Shown here: positions 9,250 to 16,968 of the stretch, one piece after another
Numbering within the stretch: position 1 is the stretch's first letter
Layout of the letters: every line of letters begins with the position of its first letter
Assembly (NCBI GenBank): GCA_036511595.1
Contig: DATCBY010000028.1
Span: 1-52,002, forward strand
Reading direction: 5' to 3'
Length of the DNA: 52,002 nucleotides
Source: DASZQY01 sp036511595
GTDB lineage: Bacteria; Pseudomonadota; Alphaproteobacteria; Rhizobiales; Kaistiaceae
Made by a program: the position numbers and the translations under genes
The notes under the pieces: model-generated
Seen by the model: only the letters and a program-made list of their open reading frames with translations
Database searches by the model: none
What the model was told of the DNA's origin: nothing

Positions 9250-11463
9250 ATGTTCAATCGCGCGAGCCAAGTCTACGTCCTGCTGGTGGTCGCCATTCTT
9301 GGCGGGGCGGTCGTCGTCCGGTCCCTCGATCCGTTCTTCGTTCAGGCGCTCAGGCTGATCGCCTTCGACTCGTATCAGCTTCTCGGCCCGGCGAAGTATG
9401 ACGCTTCGCTGCCGGTGCGCATCGTCGACATCAACGAGGACTCGCTTGGCAAGATCGGCCAGTGGCCGTGGGCGCGCACAACCATGGCCGACCTGCTCAA
9501 TAAGCTGACGGCGCAGGGGGCGGCGGTGGTCGCCTTCGACATCCTGTTCTCCGAGGCGGATCGCACGTCGCCGGAACAGGCGGTGAAATCGATGCCGGCT
9601 GACGAGGCCGCGATCTTTACGCCGCTGATTGCCGGCAAGCCGACGCACGATGAGGCTTTCGCAAAGGCGCTCGCCAACGCTCCAGCCGTGCTGTCGATGG
9701 CGCTCAGTAGTCGGCCGACGCCGCCGCCGCCCGTCAAGGCGGGTTTTGCCGTCGCCGGCGACGATCCGAAGGCGTTCGTGCCGGGGTTTCCCGGCGGCAC
9801 GGCCAATCTTCCCGAACTCGACGCAGCGGCGCGCGGCATCGGCTCGATCAACTGGATTCCGGATCGCGATCAGGTGGTGCGGCGGGTGCCGCTGCTCTAC
9901 CGGGTGGGCGACCAGCTCGTGCCGACGCTGCCCATGGAGGCGCTGCGCGTCGCACAGGGAGCCAGCACCTACGTGGTGAAGTCTTCGAACGCCAGCGGCG
10001 AGTCGGCGTTCGGTCAGGCCACCGGCATCAACCACATCCGCGTCGGCGCGCTCGAGATACCCACCGACTACGACGGCGGCCTGTGGCTGCGCTTTCGCCC
10101 GGCCAATCCGGCGGCGTACATCCCGGCGTGGAAGGTGCTCGCCGGGCAGAACGATCCGAACGACGTCGCCGGCATGATCATTCTGGTCGGCACGAGCGCG
10201 CCGGGATTGATGGACCTTCGGGCAACGCCGCTCAACGCGGCCCTGCCAGGCTTCGAAGTCCATGCGCAGGCGCTGGAGCATATCCTGAGCGGGCGCACGC
10301 TCACGCGGCCGGATTTTGCCGTCGCCCTCGAGATGGCGGTGATGATCGTGTTTGGTCTCGGACTGGCGGCGGTGCTGCCGCGGCTGGCTGCGCTGGTGGC
10401 GGCGAGCCTCGGCGTCCTGGCCATCGCCGTCCTGGTGCTTGGGGGCTGGGTCGCCTACAGCCGCTTCGGCCTACTTCTCGATCCGTCCTTTCCGGCGCTG
10501 GTCCTATTCATCCTGACGACGACTACGACGATCTACGTCTATCGCCGGGTCGAGCAGCAGCGCGGCGAGGTGCGGCGCGCCTTTGGGTACTATGTTTCGC
10601 CGTCCGTGGTGAACGAGATCATCGCCCACCCGGACAAGCTGGAGCTCGGCGGCGAGGTGCGCGTGCTGACCCTGCTTTTCTGCGACGTGCGAAACTTCAC
10701 CTCGATCTCCGAGCACATGAACGCGCACGAGCTGACCCAGTTCATCAACGGCCTGCTGACGCCGCTGTCGGAAATCATCATGGAGAACCGCGGCACCATC
10801 GACAAATACATGGGCGACGCGATCATGGCGTTCTGGAACGCGCCGCTCGACGACGCGGATCATGCCGGCAACGCGCTGCGTTCGGCGCTCGCCATGATCG
10901 GGCGCATGGACTCGCTCAACGAGGGCTGGGCAAAAGCCGCCGAGGCCGCCGGGCGGGCACACACCCGCGTCAACATCGGCATCGGGATAAACTCGGGCGA
11001 TTGCTGTGTCGGCAATCTCGGCTCGTCACAGCGCTTCGACTATTCGGCCATCGGCGACGACGTCAACGTCGCGTCGCGCTACGAGGGCCTGTCGAAGGTC
11101 TACGGCGTGCCGATCGTCATCGGCGAGCAGACGGTCAAGCGCATCGAGGGCCTGAAGACGATCGAGCTCGACGTGATGCGGGTCAAGGGCCGGGCGCATC
11201 CGACGCGCATCTACACCGCCGCCGACGCCCTCGGCGTGGCCGAAGACACCTACGCCCCGGTGAGCGCCAGGCATGCCGCCTTCCTCGAAGCCTACCGGCG
11301 TCGCGACTGGGATGGGGCCGAGGCGGCGATTGCCGAATGCAAGGGGTTCGGCGTGGCGGGACTCGAGAAACTCTACGGCGTTTATCATGGGCGGATTGCC
11401 GAGTGGCGACAGACGCCGCCGCCGGCGGACTGGGACGGAACGTTTACGGCTACTTCAAAATGA
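9250..11463 (+). CDS. CHASE2-domain membrane adenylate/guanylate cyclase
   Basis: A 737-residue class III nucleotide cyclase with an extracytoplasmic sensor. A first membrane segment at about residues 8-24 is followed by a CHASE2 domain to about 350 (VRIVDINEDSLGKIGQWPW, VAFDILFSE). Three more membrane segments lie at about 357-428. The catalytic domain begins near 470: the metal-binding aspartates are Asp479 (LFCDVRNFT) and Asp523 (YMGDAIMAFWN), and the DYSAIGDDVNVASR segment follows. Cyclic AMP is the likely product, since the RNFT/GDAIMAFWNAP form is usual for alphaproteobacterial adenylate cyclases. ATG 9250 was chosen over an upstream in-frame start at 9157 because the membrane segment begins right after it. 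The ligand is unknown. Confidence 0.87.
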   Translation: MFNRASQVYVLLVVAILGGAVVVRSLDPFFVQALRLIAFDSYQLLGPAKYDASLPVRIVDINEDSLGKIGQWPWARTTMADLLNKLTAQGAAVVAFDILFSEADRTSPEQAVKSMPADEAAIFTPLIAGKPTHDEAFAKALANAPAVLSMALSSRPTPPPPVKAGFAVAGDDPKAFVPGFPGGTANLPELDAAARGIGSINWIPDRDQVVRRVPLLYRVGDQLVPTLPMEALRVAQGASTYVVKSSNASGESAFGQATGINHIRVGALEIPTDYDGGLWLRFRPANPAAYIPAWKVLAGQNDPNDVAGMIILVGTSAPGLMDLRATPLNAALPGFEVHAQALEHILSGRTLTRPDFAVALEMAVMIVFGLGLAAVLPRLAALVAASLGVLAIAVLVLGGWVAYSRFGLLLDPSFPALVLFILTTTTTIYVYRRVEQQRGEVRRAFGYYVSPSVVNEIIAHPDKLELGGEVRVLTLLFCDVRNFTSISEHMNAHELTQFINGLLTPLSEIIMENRGTIDKYMGDAIMAFWNAPLDDADHAGNALRSALAMIGRMDSLNEGWAKAAEAAGRAHTRVNIGIGINSGDCCVGNLGSSQRFDYSAIGDDVNVASRYEGLSKVYGVPIVIGEQTVKRIEGLKTIELDVMRVKGRAHPTRIYTAADALGVAEDTYAPVSARHAAFLEAYRRRDWDGAEAAIAECKGFGVAGLEKLYGVYHGRIAEWRQTPPPADWDGTFTATSK

Positions 11464-11587
11464 CCGGCTACAATCCGGCGGTGCGGCGAAAACGTCGCGG
11501 GCGCAACCATGTGATGGGTGTCACAGGGCCTGATGCGTTGCCCATAGTATGTCTGCAAAAGGGGAAATTCATGAACGGGAGCACGAA

Positions 11588-11983
11588 GTGACGGACCCGA
11601 CCGGGGCGGTGCTTGCCGCGCTACTTTACCTCCAGGTCAAGCACTTCATCTGCGATTACCCATTGCAGACCAGCTACCAGCTGCTCAACAAGGGCACCTA
11701 CGGGCATCCGGGCGGAGTCATTCACTCGGGAATCCACGTGCTTTTCACGATTCCCGTCTTCCTCGTCCTGACGCCGCCGCTGGCGGTCGGGATCGGCATC
11801 CTGGTGGGCGAGTTCATCCTCCACTACAACATCGACTGGACCAAGCAGCAGATCATGGCGCGCACGGGATGGCAGTCCGGTGACCGCGAGTTCTGGTGGG
11901 GGATCGGCGTCGACCAGCTTGCCCATAATGTCTGCTACATCGCCATCGTCGCGATCCTGTGGAAAACGGCCGCCGCGTCGTGA
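11588..11983 (+). CDS. DUF3307 membrane protein
   Basis: A 131-residue inner-membrane protein of the DUF3307 type. The marks are LQVKHFICDYPLQTSYQLLNKG, then a histidine-rich HPGGVIHSGIHVL at the start of a helix, and WWGIGVDQLAHNVCYI near the end. About three hydrophobic helices are visible. GTG 11588 is preferred because GGGAG lies five nt before it; an in-frame ATG at 11549 would add 13 charged residues. Its function is not established. It follows the cyclase gene by 124 nt, so co-expression is possible but unproven. Confidence 0.75.
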   Translation: MTDPTGAVLAALLYLQVKHFICDYPLQTSYQLLNKGTYGHPGGVIHSGIHVLFTIPVFLVLTPPLAVGIGILVGEFILHYNIDWTKQQIMARTGWQSGDREFWWGIGVDQLAHNVCYIAIVAILWKTAAAS

Positions 11984-12317
11984 TCGGCCAGCGACCGCCA
12001 GGCAGGTCGTGCGACGGTCGCGAATACGCGCTACAGTTGAGATGAGAATGGTCGCGAAAAATCCGAGCGGCTGCCGGTGTCGGCCGGATTGCTTCCGCGG
12101 ATAATACCAGGCTGCCCGCAGGCGGCACGCTTGCAAAGCGACCGCCCCTGCATCAGAATCGTTGACGTGGTGATTCGCTGTCGTGCCGATTACGGCTAAT
12201 GGCGTTCACCGCTGAAAATGGTGGTGTGGGTCGGGGTTCGATTAATAGTGTCGCCATTGTTCATTCGGTTGACCTAGTTTTTTTGACGGCAGTTTTCTTG
12301 ATTTATCTTATTGGCTC

Positions 12318-12410
12318 GACTTTTTGGTTCGGGCGGTCGTTGTAGCGGGTGCAGCGCATTCGAGTTTGAGTCTTATCAAAACCGCCGGTCCGCCGGCGGT
12401 TTTTTGTTTT
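12318..12410 (+). ncRNA. Candidate small RNA of about 90 nt
   Basis: TTGACG at 12283-12288 with TCTTAT at 12306-12311 (17-nt spacer, four of six -10 matches) would start a transcript near 12318. That transcript would end at the terminator at 12378-12410. The nearest upstream gene ends about 400 nt away, so the terminator has no obvious protein-coding client. No start codon with a ribosome site lies inside. It does not look like tmRNA, 6S or SRP RNA to me. This is inferred from promoter and terminator placement only. Confidence 0.35.
12378..12410 (+). terminator. Rho-independent terminator
   Basis: AAAACCGCCGG at 12378-12388 and CCGGCGGTTTT at 12393-12403 form a perfect 11-bp stem closed by a TCCG tetraloop and followed by TTTGTTTT. 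The A-run on the left arm also gives a U-run on the minus strand, so it could work in both directions. It is the best terminator in the window. Confidence 0.85.
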
Positions 12411-12524
12411 TGGGGCGTTGGTCGCGGTCGGGTGCCGGTCAGCCCTGTTCCGCCTGTCGCAGTTGACGCCTCGCCGGAAGGGCGCAAATTCGCATAGGGT
12501 GCACCTCGGGCCGTCGGGAATGCC

Positions 12525-12980
12525 ATGCTTGCCGCCATCAAGAGATTCCTGGCCGACGTCGGCGAGCGCGACGACCCGCTGAAGGGCAGCGACGAAGAAC
12601 TTCAGCTGGCGGCGGCCGCCCTCCTCTTTCACGTCATCGCGGTGGACGGCGTCGTTTCCGCCGAAGAGCGCGCGATGCTGACCGCGCTGCTTGCCCGCCG
12701 CTTCGCGCTGGCTCCCGTGGACGTCGGCTCGCTGGTCAAGGCCGCCGAGACGGCGGATGCGGAAGCGGTCGACCTATTCACGTTCACCAGCGTGCTCAAG
12801 CGACGGATGGAGCCGGCCGAGCGCGAGCGGGTCGTCGAGATGATGTGGAAGCTGGTCTACGCCGACGGTAGCGTGCACGAACTTGAGGACAACGTCGTCT
12901 GGCGGGTCGCCGAGCTGCTCGGCGTGCCGTCGCGCCAACGCGTTCTCCTGAAGAAGGCGGTGCGGGGCGATGCCGGCTGA
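12525..12980 (+). CDS. TerB-family protein
   Basis: A 151-residue, all-helical cytoplasmic protein of the TerB/tellurite-resistance type. The repeated helix-loop signature appears twice: VIAVDGVVSAEER around residues 38-50 and VYADGSVHELEDNVVWRVAELLGV around residues 107-130. Acidic loop residues of the kind that bind metal in TerB are present in both. ATG 12525 lies shortly after the terminator. The stop overlaps the next gene by 11 nt, so the two are translationally coupled. TerB proteins of this stand-alone kind are common and their role is not defined; a tellurite phenotype should not be assumed. Confidence 0.8.
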   Translation: MLAAIKRFLADVGERDDPLKGSDEELQLAAAALLFHVIAVDGVVSAEERAMLTALLARRFALAPVDVGSLVKAAETADAEAVDLFTFTSVLKRRMEPAERERVVEMMWKLVYADGSVHELEDNVVWRVAELLGVPSRQRVLLKKAVRGDAG

Positions 12981-13701
12981 CCGCAAACCGCCGGTGCTTA
13001 TCGTACTGCATCAGGAGCACTCGACGCCGGGGCGGGTCGGCGACCGCCTGACGGCACGCGGACATGCCCTCGACATCCGCCGGCCACGCTTCGGCGACGC
13101 GCTACCCGCCACACTGGCGGCGCACGCCGGCGCGGTCATCTTCGGCGGACCGATGAGCGTCAACGACGCCGACGAATATCTAGTGCGCGAAACGGACTGG
13201 ATCGGCGTGGCGCTTGCCGAGCAGGCGCCGTTCCTCGGCCTTTGCCTGGGCGCGCAGATGCTCGCGCGTCATCTCGGTGCCGCCGTCGGGCCGCATGCCG
13301 ACGGACACATCGAGGTCGGCTGGTTCGGCCTCGCGGCGACCGCCGCCGGGCGCCAGCTGTTGCGCTGGCCCGACAAGGTGCATCAGTTTCACCGCGAAGG
13401 CTTCGGGTTGCCGGTGGGCGCGACGCTGCTTGCCGAGGGCGCGGCGGATACGTTTCCGAACCAGGCGTTCGCCTACGGTGCCAGCGCGTTCGCCATCCAG
13501 TTCCACATCGAGCTGACAACGGCGATGGTCGGACGCTGGACCAGCCGGATCGGCGAGCGCGCCAAGGCGCCCGGCGGTCAGGGGGCGCCGCTCCATTTCG
13601 AGGGCCGGGCGCTGCACGACTGGCAGACCGTAGCGTTCCTGGACGCTTTCCTCGACCTGTGGCTGGGGCGGGACCAGCGGACGGCGCCGGTGGCTGAGTG
13701 A
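12970..13701 (+). CDS. Class I glutamine amidotransferase-like protein
   Basis: A 243-residue protein with the class I glutamine amidotransferase fold, as in GMP synthase-type stand-alone domains. The nucleophile elbow is GLCLGAQ with Cys92, and the catalytic pair is His179 and Glu181 in QFHIE. FGGPMSVND near residue 58 is the oxyanion-strand region of the family. All three catalytic residues are present, so hydrolysis of glutamine or a related gamma-glutamyl amide is plausible. It starts inside the TerB gene. No synthetase partner lies nearby, so the acceptor substrate is unknown. Confidence 0.82.
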   Translation: MPADRKPPVLIVLHQEHSTPGRVGDRLTARGHALDIRRPRFGDALPATLAAHAGAVIFGGPMSVNDADEYLVRETDWIGVALAEQAPFLGLCLGAQMLARHLGAAVGPHADGHIEVGWFGLAATAAGRQLLRWPDKVHQFHREGFGLPVGATLLAEGAADTFPNQAFAYGASAFAIQFHIELTTAMVGRWTSRIGERAKAPGGQGAPLHFEGRALHDWQTVAFLDAFLDLWLGRDQRTAPVAE

Positions 13702-14035
13702 CGGCTTCGCATTTTGCGAATTCGTGCGCATTTTGCGATGCGCGGGCGGTTAACGGCCCGTTAACAATATCAATCGATTGCGATGGAATGGCGGCCGCGC
13801 CCCAGGGCTTGTGGCGACCACAGTGGCAGGCGTCTTGCGACCAGTAGGTTCGCTGACCATCGGTTGTGCGTAGTCAGCAAGAAACTGGGCGGGGGAGGGC
13901 ACACAAAGCCGTCGACCCCCGGCGTGGTCCTCTCCCGTCCGGTCAATCTTTTTCGCATTTGGCGACGAGCCCGGAGCGCGCGGTGCGCCCCGGATGCTTT
14001 CGCGGATCGATCGATCGACCTAGCGTGGCGAAAGT
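13702..14035 (+). other. Convergent intergenic stretch
   Basis: This stretch lies between two genes that end towards each other. The overlapping frames here (for example 13783-14073) lack ribosome sites and conserved character. It contains a CtrA-box-like site, listed separately, and a GATC-rich repeat (GATCGATCGATCGAC) near 14006. Nothing else is seen. Confidence 0.6.
13749..13765 (+). promoter_or_regulatory. CtrA-box-like palindrome
   Basis: GTTAACGG-C-CCGTTAAC is a perfect 8+8 inverted repeat and fits TTAA-N7-TTAAC, the recognition pattern of the alphaproteobacterial cell-cycle regulator CtrA. It lies between convergent genes, not at a known promoter, so it may be incidental. Confidence 0.25.
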
Positions 14036-14599
14036 TCAGTCGTCGTCGCTGCCGCCGTGGAGGACCTTGTTGAGGTCCTCGTACTGTTCGCAGCCGGTGC
14101 CGCAGAGGCTCTGCAGCTTGACCAGTTCGAGCCTGGCGAGATCGACGCGACCGGCGGCGACGTAGCCCTCGCCCAGATACTCGTGCGTGTTGACGTTGTT
14201 CGGGTCGATGGCGAGTGCCTGCTGATAGATGGCGATGCCCTCGTCGGTGTGGCCGAGCTTGCGCTTGGAATAGCCGATCATGGTCAGCACCATGGCGTCC
14301 TGCTGATTGTGAATCGCGGTGAGCGTGTCGAGCGCGCTGTCGTAGTGGCCGGCGAGCGCCAGTGCCCGCCCCTGCGCGTACAATGCTCCATCGTCGAGCG
14401 AGGAGGTCTTGACGCATTTCTTCTGCTGCTCGTTATAGGTCCAGCCCTTGCCCTTCTGCTTGACGCAGTCGACCGGAGGCGTGGTGGTGCCGGAGGAATC
14501 GTCGCCGCCGGCGGCGAAGACGGGTGCGACCGGAAGCGCGAGAGCAAGCGCCAGCGCGAAGCCGCCGGCCTTGGTGGCGAAGCTGGTTGAACTAGGCAT
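14036..14599 (-). CDS. Secreted TPR-repeat protein
   Basis: A 187-residue exported protein. A signal peptide spans about residues 1-27 (ALALALALPVAPVFA, cleavage before AGGDD). A short stretch with two cysteines (VDCVKQKGKGW, KKCVK) precedes about two tetratricopeptide repeats at roughly residues 70-150, including GIAIYQQALAIDPNNVNTH and a YLGEGYVAAG helix. ATG 14599 is chosen for AGGAG eight nt upstream; the longer open frame before it has no conserved content. The gene is divergent from an ECF sigma factor by 86 nt, so it may be a target of that factor. Its partner is unknown. Confidence 0.75.
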   Translation of the reverse strand: MPSSTSFATKAGGFALALALALPVAPVFAAGGDDSSGTTTPPVDCVKQKGKGWTYNEQQKKCVKTSSLDDGALYAQGRALALAGHYDSALDTLTAIHNQQDAMVLTMIGYSKRKLGHTDEGIAIYQQALAIDPNNVNTHEYLGEGYVAAGRVDLARLELVKLQSLCGTGCEQYEDLNKVLHGGSDDD

Positions 14600-14625
14600 C
14601 GATGGGACTCCTGTGCAGGACCGCC

Positions 14626-14654
14626 GCAACTCGGATAAGGTTGCAGCCCGTAAA
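14626..14654 (+). promoter_or_regulatory. Candidate ECF-type promoter
   Basis: GCAACT at 14626-14631 and CGTAAA at 14649-14654 are separated by 17 nt, close to the GGAAC/CGT layout read by many ECF sigma factors. It points at the sigma gene whose ATG is 14686, so autoregulation is plausible. The same stretch is also the divergent leader of the TPR gene. It is a pattern match only. Confidence 0.3.
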
Positions 14655-14685
14655 CACCACGCTCCGACAGGCAATTCACTCCACG

Positions 14686-15222
14686 ATGGCCGCTGGCATT
14701 CACGATCCGGTGATGCAGGGAATCGCTGCCGAATTGCCCCGGCTGTGGCGATACGGCCTGGTGCTTTCCGGAAACCGGGACACGGCCGAGGATCTGGTCC
14801 AGGCGACCTGTGTGCGGGCGATCGAGCGCGCGCACCAGTTCCAGCCGGGAACCCGTCTCGACCGCTGGCTGATCGCCATCCTCCATTCAATCTGGCTGAA
14901 CGAGATCCGGTCGCGAAAAGTCCGGCAGGGACAGGGTCTTGTCGATGCCGACGCGGTGCTCGTCTTCGATGGAATGAAGGAGACCGAAACGAATATTCTG
15001 GCGGCCCAAGTGTTGAGGGAGGTGCAGGGCCTGCCTGAAGTCCAGCGCGAAACCGTCTATCTCGTCTATGTCGAAGGCCTGACCTATCGCGAGGCGGCGG
15101 AGACGCTGGCCATACCGATCGGCACGGTCATGTCGCGGCTGGCCGCGGCGCGGGCGAAGTTAGCGGGACTGGGTACTGAAGCGAAGGCCGCGGCGTCCCA
15201 CCCCCGCCAGGCAAGAGAGTAG
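14686..15222 (+). CDS. ECF-family RNA polymerase sigma factor
   Basis: A 178-residue ECF sigma factor. Region 2 spans about residues 12-75 (LWRYGLVLSGNRDTAEDLVQATCVRAIE, then TRLDRWLIAILHSIWLNEIRSRK). Region 4 spans about 112-160 (LPEVQRETVYLVYVEGLTYREAAETLAIPIGTVMSRL), with the helix-turn-helix that contacts the -35 element. ATG 14686 is used; the frame is open from 14602 but without conserved sequence, and a later ATG at 14710 is possible. The anti-sigma gene begins 9 nt after the stop, the usual pairing. The signal it answers is not evident. Confidence 0.85.
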   Translation: MAAGIHDPVMQGIAAELPRLWRYGLVLSGNRDTAEDLVQATCVRAIERAHQFQPGTRLDRWLIAILHSIWLNEIRSRKVRQGQGLVDADAVLVFDGMKETETNILAAQVLREVQGLPEVQRETVYLVYVEGLTYREAAETLAIPIGTVMSRLAAARAKLAGLGTEAKAAASHPRQARE

Positions 15223-15230
15223 CGAGCGAC

Positions 15231-16028
15231 ATGGCAGATCCAGTCGAAAGCCCTCGGGACGGCGCCTCCGGCGCCGACGACGGCATGCTCACGGCCTACC
15301 TCGACGGCGAGCTGGGAGTTGCGGAGCGGGCGGCACTCGAGGAGCGGTTCATGAGGGAGCCGGCGCTGAAGGTGCGCCTCGATCTGCTTGGCCGCGGCGG
15401 CCGCGCGTTCGGACCGGCCTACGATGCGCTGCTGGCGGCGGCGCCGAGCGCCCGCCTGCAAGGCATGTTCGCCGAACTCGCTGCCGCCCGTGGACCGGCG
15501 CCGATGCGCCGGCGGCCGTGGCGGGCACTGGCGGCTGCGGTCGTGCTGCTCATTGCGGGAGGACTTATCGGCTACCTCGCGTCAGGGGCGCTGGCGCCGC
15601 GCGCCGAGCCGCCCGGCTGGCGGCAGGTGGTGGCGGAATACCAGGGGCTGACCACCAGCGAGACGCTGGCCGCCATACCGAACAATCCGCAAGTCCTCGC
15701 TGAGGAATTGACCGCGATCGGTGGCGCGCTCACCCTCGATCTTTCGCCCGACAAACTGACGCTGCCTGATGCCGCGCTGAAGCGCGCCGACCTGTTCCGC
15801 TTCAAGGACAAGCCGCTGGTGCAGCTCGCCTACCTGACGGCGGACAGCGGTCCGATCTCCTTCTGCATCATCGCCAACGGGCGTCCTGACGCCGGCCGCG
15901 CCTTCGAGGTACGCGAAGGCTTCAACGTCGTGTACTGGAACGATGCCGGACGCGGCTACATGCTGATCGGCAAGGCTTCGCGCGCGGCGCTTGAGGCCTA
16001 CGCCGGCGAACTGGCCCCGCGCGTCTAG
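15231..16028 (+). CDS. Membrane anti-sigma factor
   Basis: A 265-residue protein partner of the ECF factor. The N-terminus has the anti-sigma layout MLTAYLDGELGVAERAALEE, but without the HxxxCxxC zinc site of ZAS domains. One membrane helix lies at about residues 97-117 (ALAAAVVLLIAGGLIGYLA), and about 150 periplasmic residues follow. It should hold the sigma factor at the membrane until an envelope signal arrives; that is inferred from family and context. The 3' end overlaps the convergent fcl gene by four nt. Confidence 0.8.
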   Translation: MADPVESPRDGASGADDGMLTAYLDGELGVAERAALEERFMREPALKVRLDLLGRGGRAFGPAYDALLAAAPSARLQGMFAELAAARGPAPMRRRPWRALAAAVVLLIAGGLIGYLASGALAPRAEPPGWRQVVAEYQGLTTSETLAAIPNNPQVLAEELTAIGGALTLDLSPDKLTLPDAALKRADLFRFKDKPLVQLAYLTADSGPISFCIIANGRPDAGRAFEVREGFNVVYWNDAGRGYMLIGKASRAALEAYAGELAPRV

Positions 16029-16963
16029 CGCGGCTTGTTCGCCGGCGACTGCCGGTAGAAGTCGTAGGTCCTGGCGAGGCCGTCGGCAAGCGACGTGCGC
16101 GCGGTCCAGCCCCAGTGGCGGGCGAGGCTCACATCCATCAGCTTTCGCTTCATGCCGACGGGCTTTGAAAGGTCATGGCGGAAGTCGCCGGTGTAGCCGA
16201 CGACGGTGGCGGCGGTGCGATAGTAGTCGTTGACGCTGTAATCGACGCCGGCACCGACATTGAGAACAGGGGGCAGCGTATCAAAGCGATCGACCGCTGC
16301 CAGAATCGCCTCGGCGAGATCGCCGGCGTAAAGGAATTCGCGACGGGCGCTGCCGTCGCCCCAGATGTCGACGCTCGTCGCCCGGTCAGCCGTTGCGCGA
16401 TGCAGCTTGTCGATAACCGCGGCGGCGAGATGCGAGCGTTTCGGATCGAAGGTGTCGTAGCGGCCATAGAGATTGCAGGGCACGAGCGTCTTGTAGCGGA
16501 AGCGCGAATCCTCCTCGCCGACGTAAGCGGCCAGCCGCTGGACCGCGCTCTTGGCAATGGCGTAGGCCTCGTTGGTCGGCTCGAGCGGTCCGGCGAGGAT
16601 GTCGCCTTCGCGCAGCGGGCGCGGCGAATCCCTCGGGTACATGCAGGAACTGCCGAGGTTGATCAAACGGCCGATGCCGGCCTCCCGCGCCGCCATGATG
16701 ACGTTGCGGCCCATGTCCCAGTTGTCGGTGAGGAAGGCGACCGGCGCACGCATGTTGGCTTCGATGCCGCCGACGCGCCCGGCGGCATGAACGACGATCG
16801 AGGGCGCGACCCTGCGGATCGCGGCCAGCACCGCCTTGCCGTCGGCAAGGTCGACCGTCGCATGGGACGGCGCCACGATCTCGACGCCGCGCTCCGCGGC
16901 AAGGTCGAGCAGGTTGTGGCCGACCATGCCGGTGCCGCCGAAAAGCAGGAGGGGACCGGCCAT
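16025..16963 (-). CDS. fcl: GDP-L-fucose synthase
   Basis: A 312-residue extended SDR that epimerises and reduces GDP-4-keto-6-deoxymannose to GDP-L-fucose with NADPH. The nucleotide loop is GGTGMVGHNL near residue 9, followed by VHAAGRVGGIEAN, INLGSSCMYP and the active-site AYAIAKSA (Tyr-x3-Lys). CNLYGRYDTFDP and REFLYAGDLAEA complete the family pattern. ATG 16963 begins five nt after the gmd stop, so the longer upstream frame is a shadow of gmd. Length matches E. coli Fcl (about 320). Fucose is likely destined for surface polysaccharide, though no glycosyltransferase is in the window. Confidence 0.9.
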   Translation of the reverse strand: MAGPLLLFGGTGMVGHNLLDLAAERGVEIVAPSHATVDLADGKAVLAAIRRVAPSIVVHAAGRVGGIEANMRAPVAFLTDNWDMGRNVIMAAREAGIGRLINLGSSCMYPRDSPRPLREGDILAGPLEPTNEAYAIAKSAVQRLAAYVGEEDSRFRYKTLVPCNLYGRYDTFDPKRSHLAAAVIDKLHRATADRATSVDIWGDGSARREFLYAGDLAEAILAAVDRFDTLPPVLNVGAGVDYSVNDYYRTAATVVGYTGDFRHDLSKPVGMKRKLMDVSLARHWGWTARTSLADGLARTYDFYRQSPANKPR

Positions 16964-16968
16964 GGAGG

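Larger units (their letters stand above)
11984..12524 (+). other. Intergenic stretch, no protein gene seen
   Basis: These 541 nt hold no frame with coding character; the largest ATG frame (near 12042) is 20 codons. From about 12170 the base composition turns AT-rich compared with the flanks. The right half contains a promoter-like pair and a strong terminator described separately. Confidence 0.7.

Noticed and set aside
12225..12260. GGGTTCGATT resembling a tRNA T-arm
   Set aside because: No matching T-stem, acceptor stem or anticodon arm can be folded around it.
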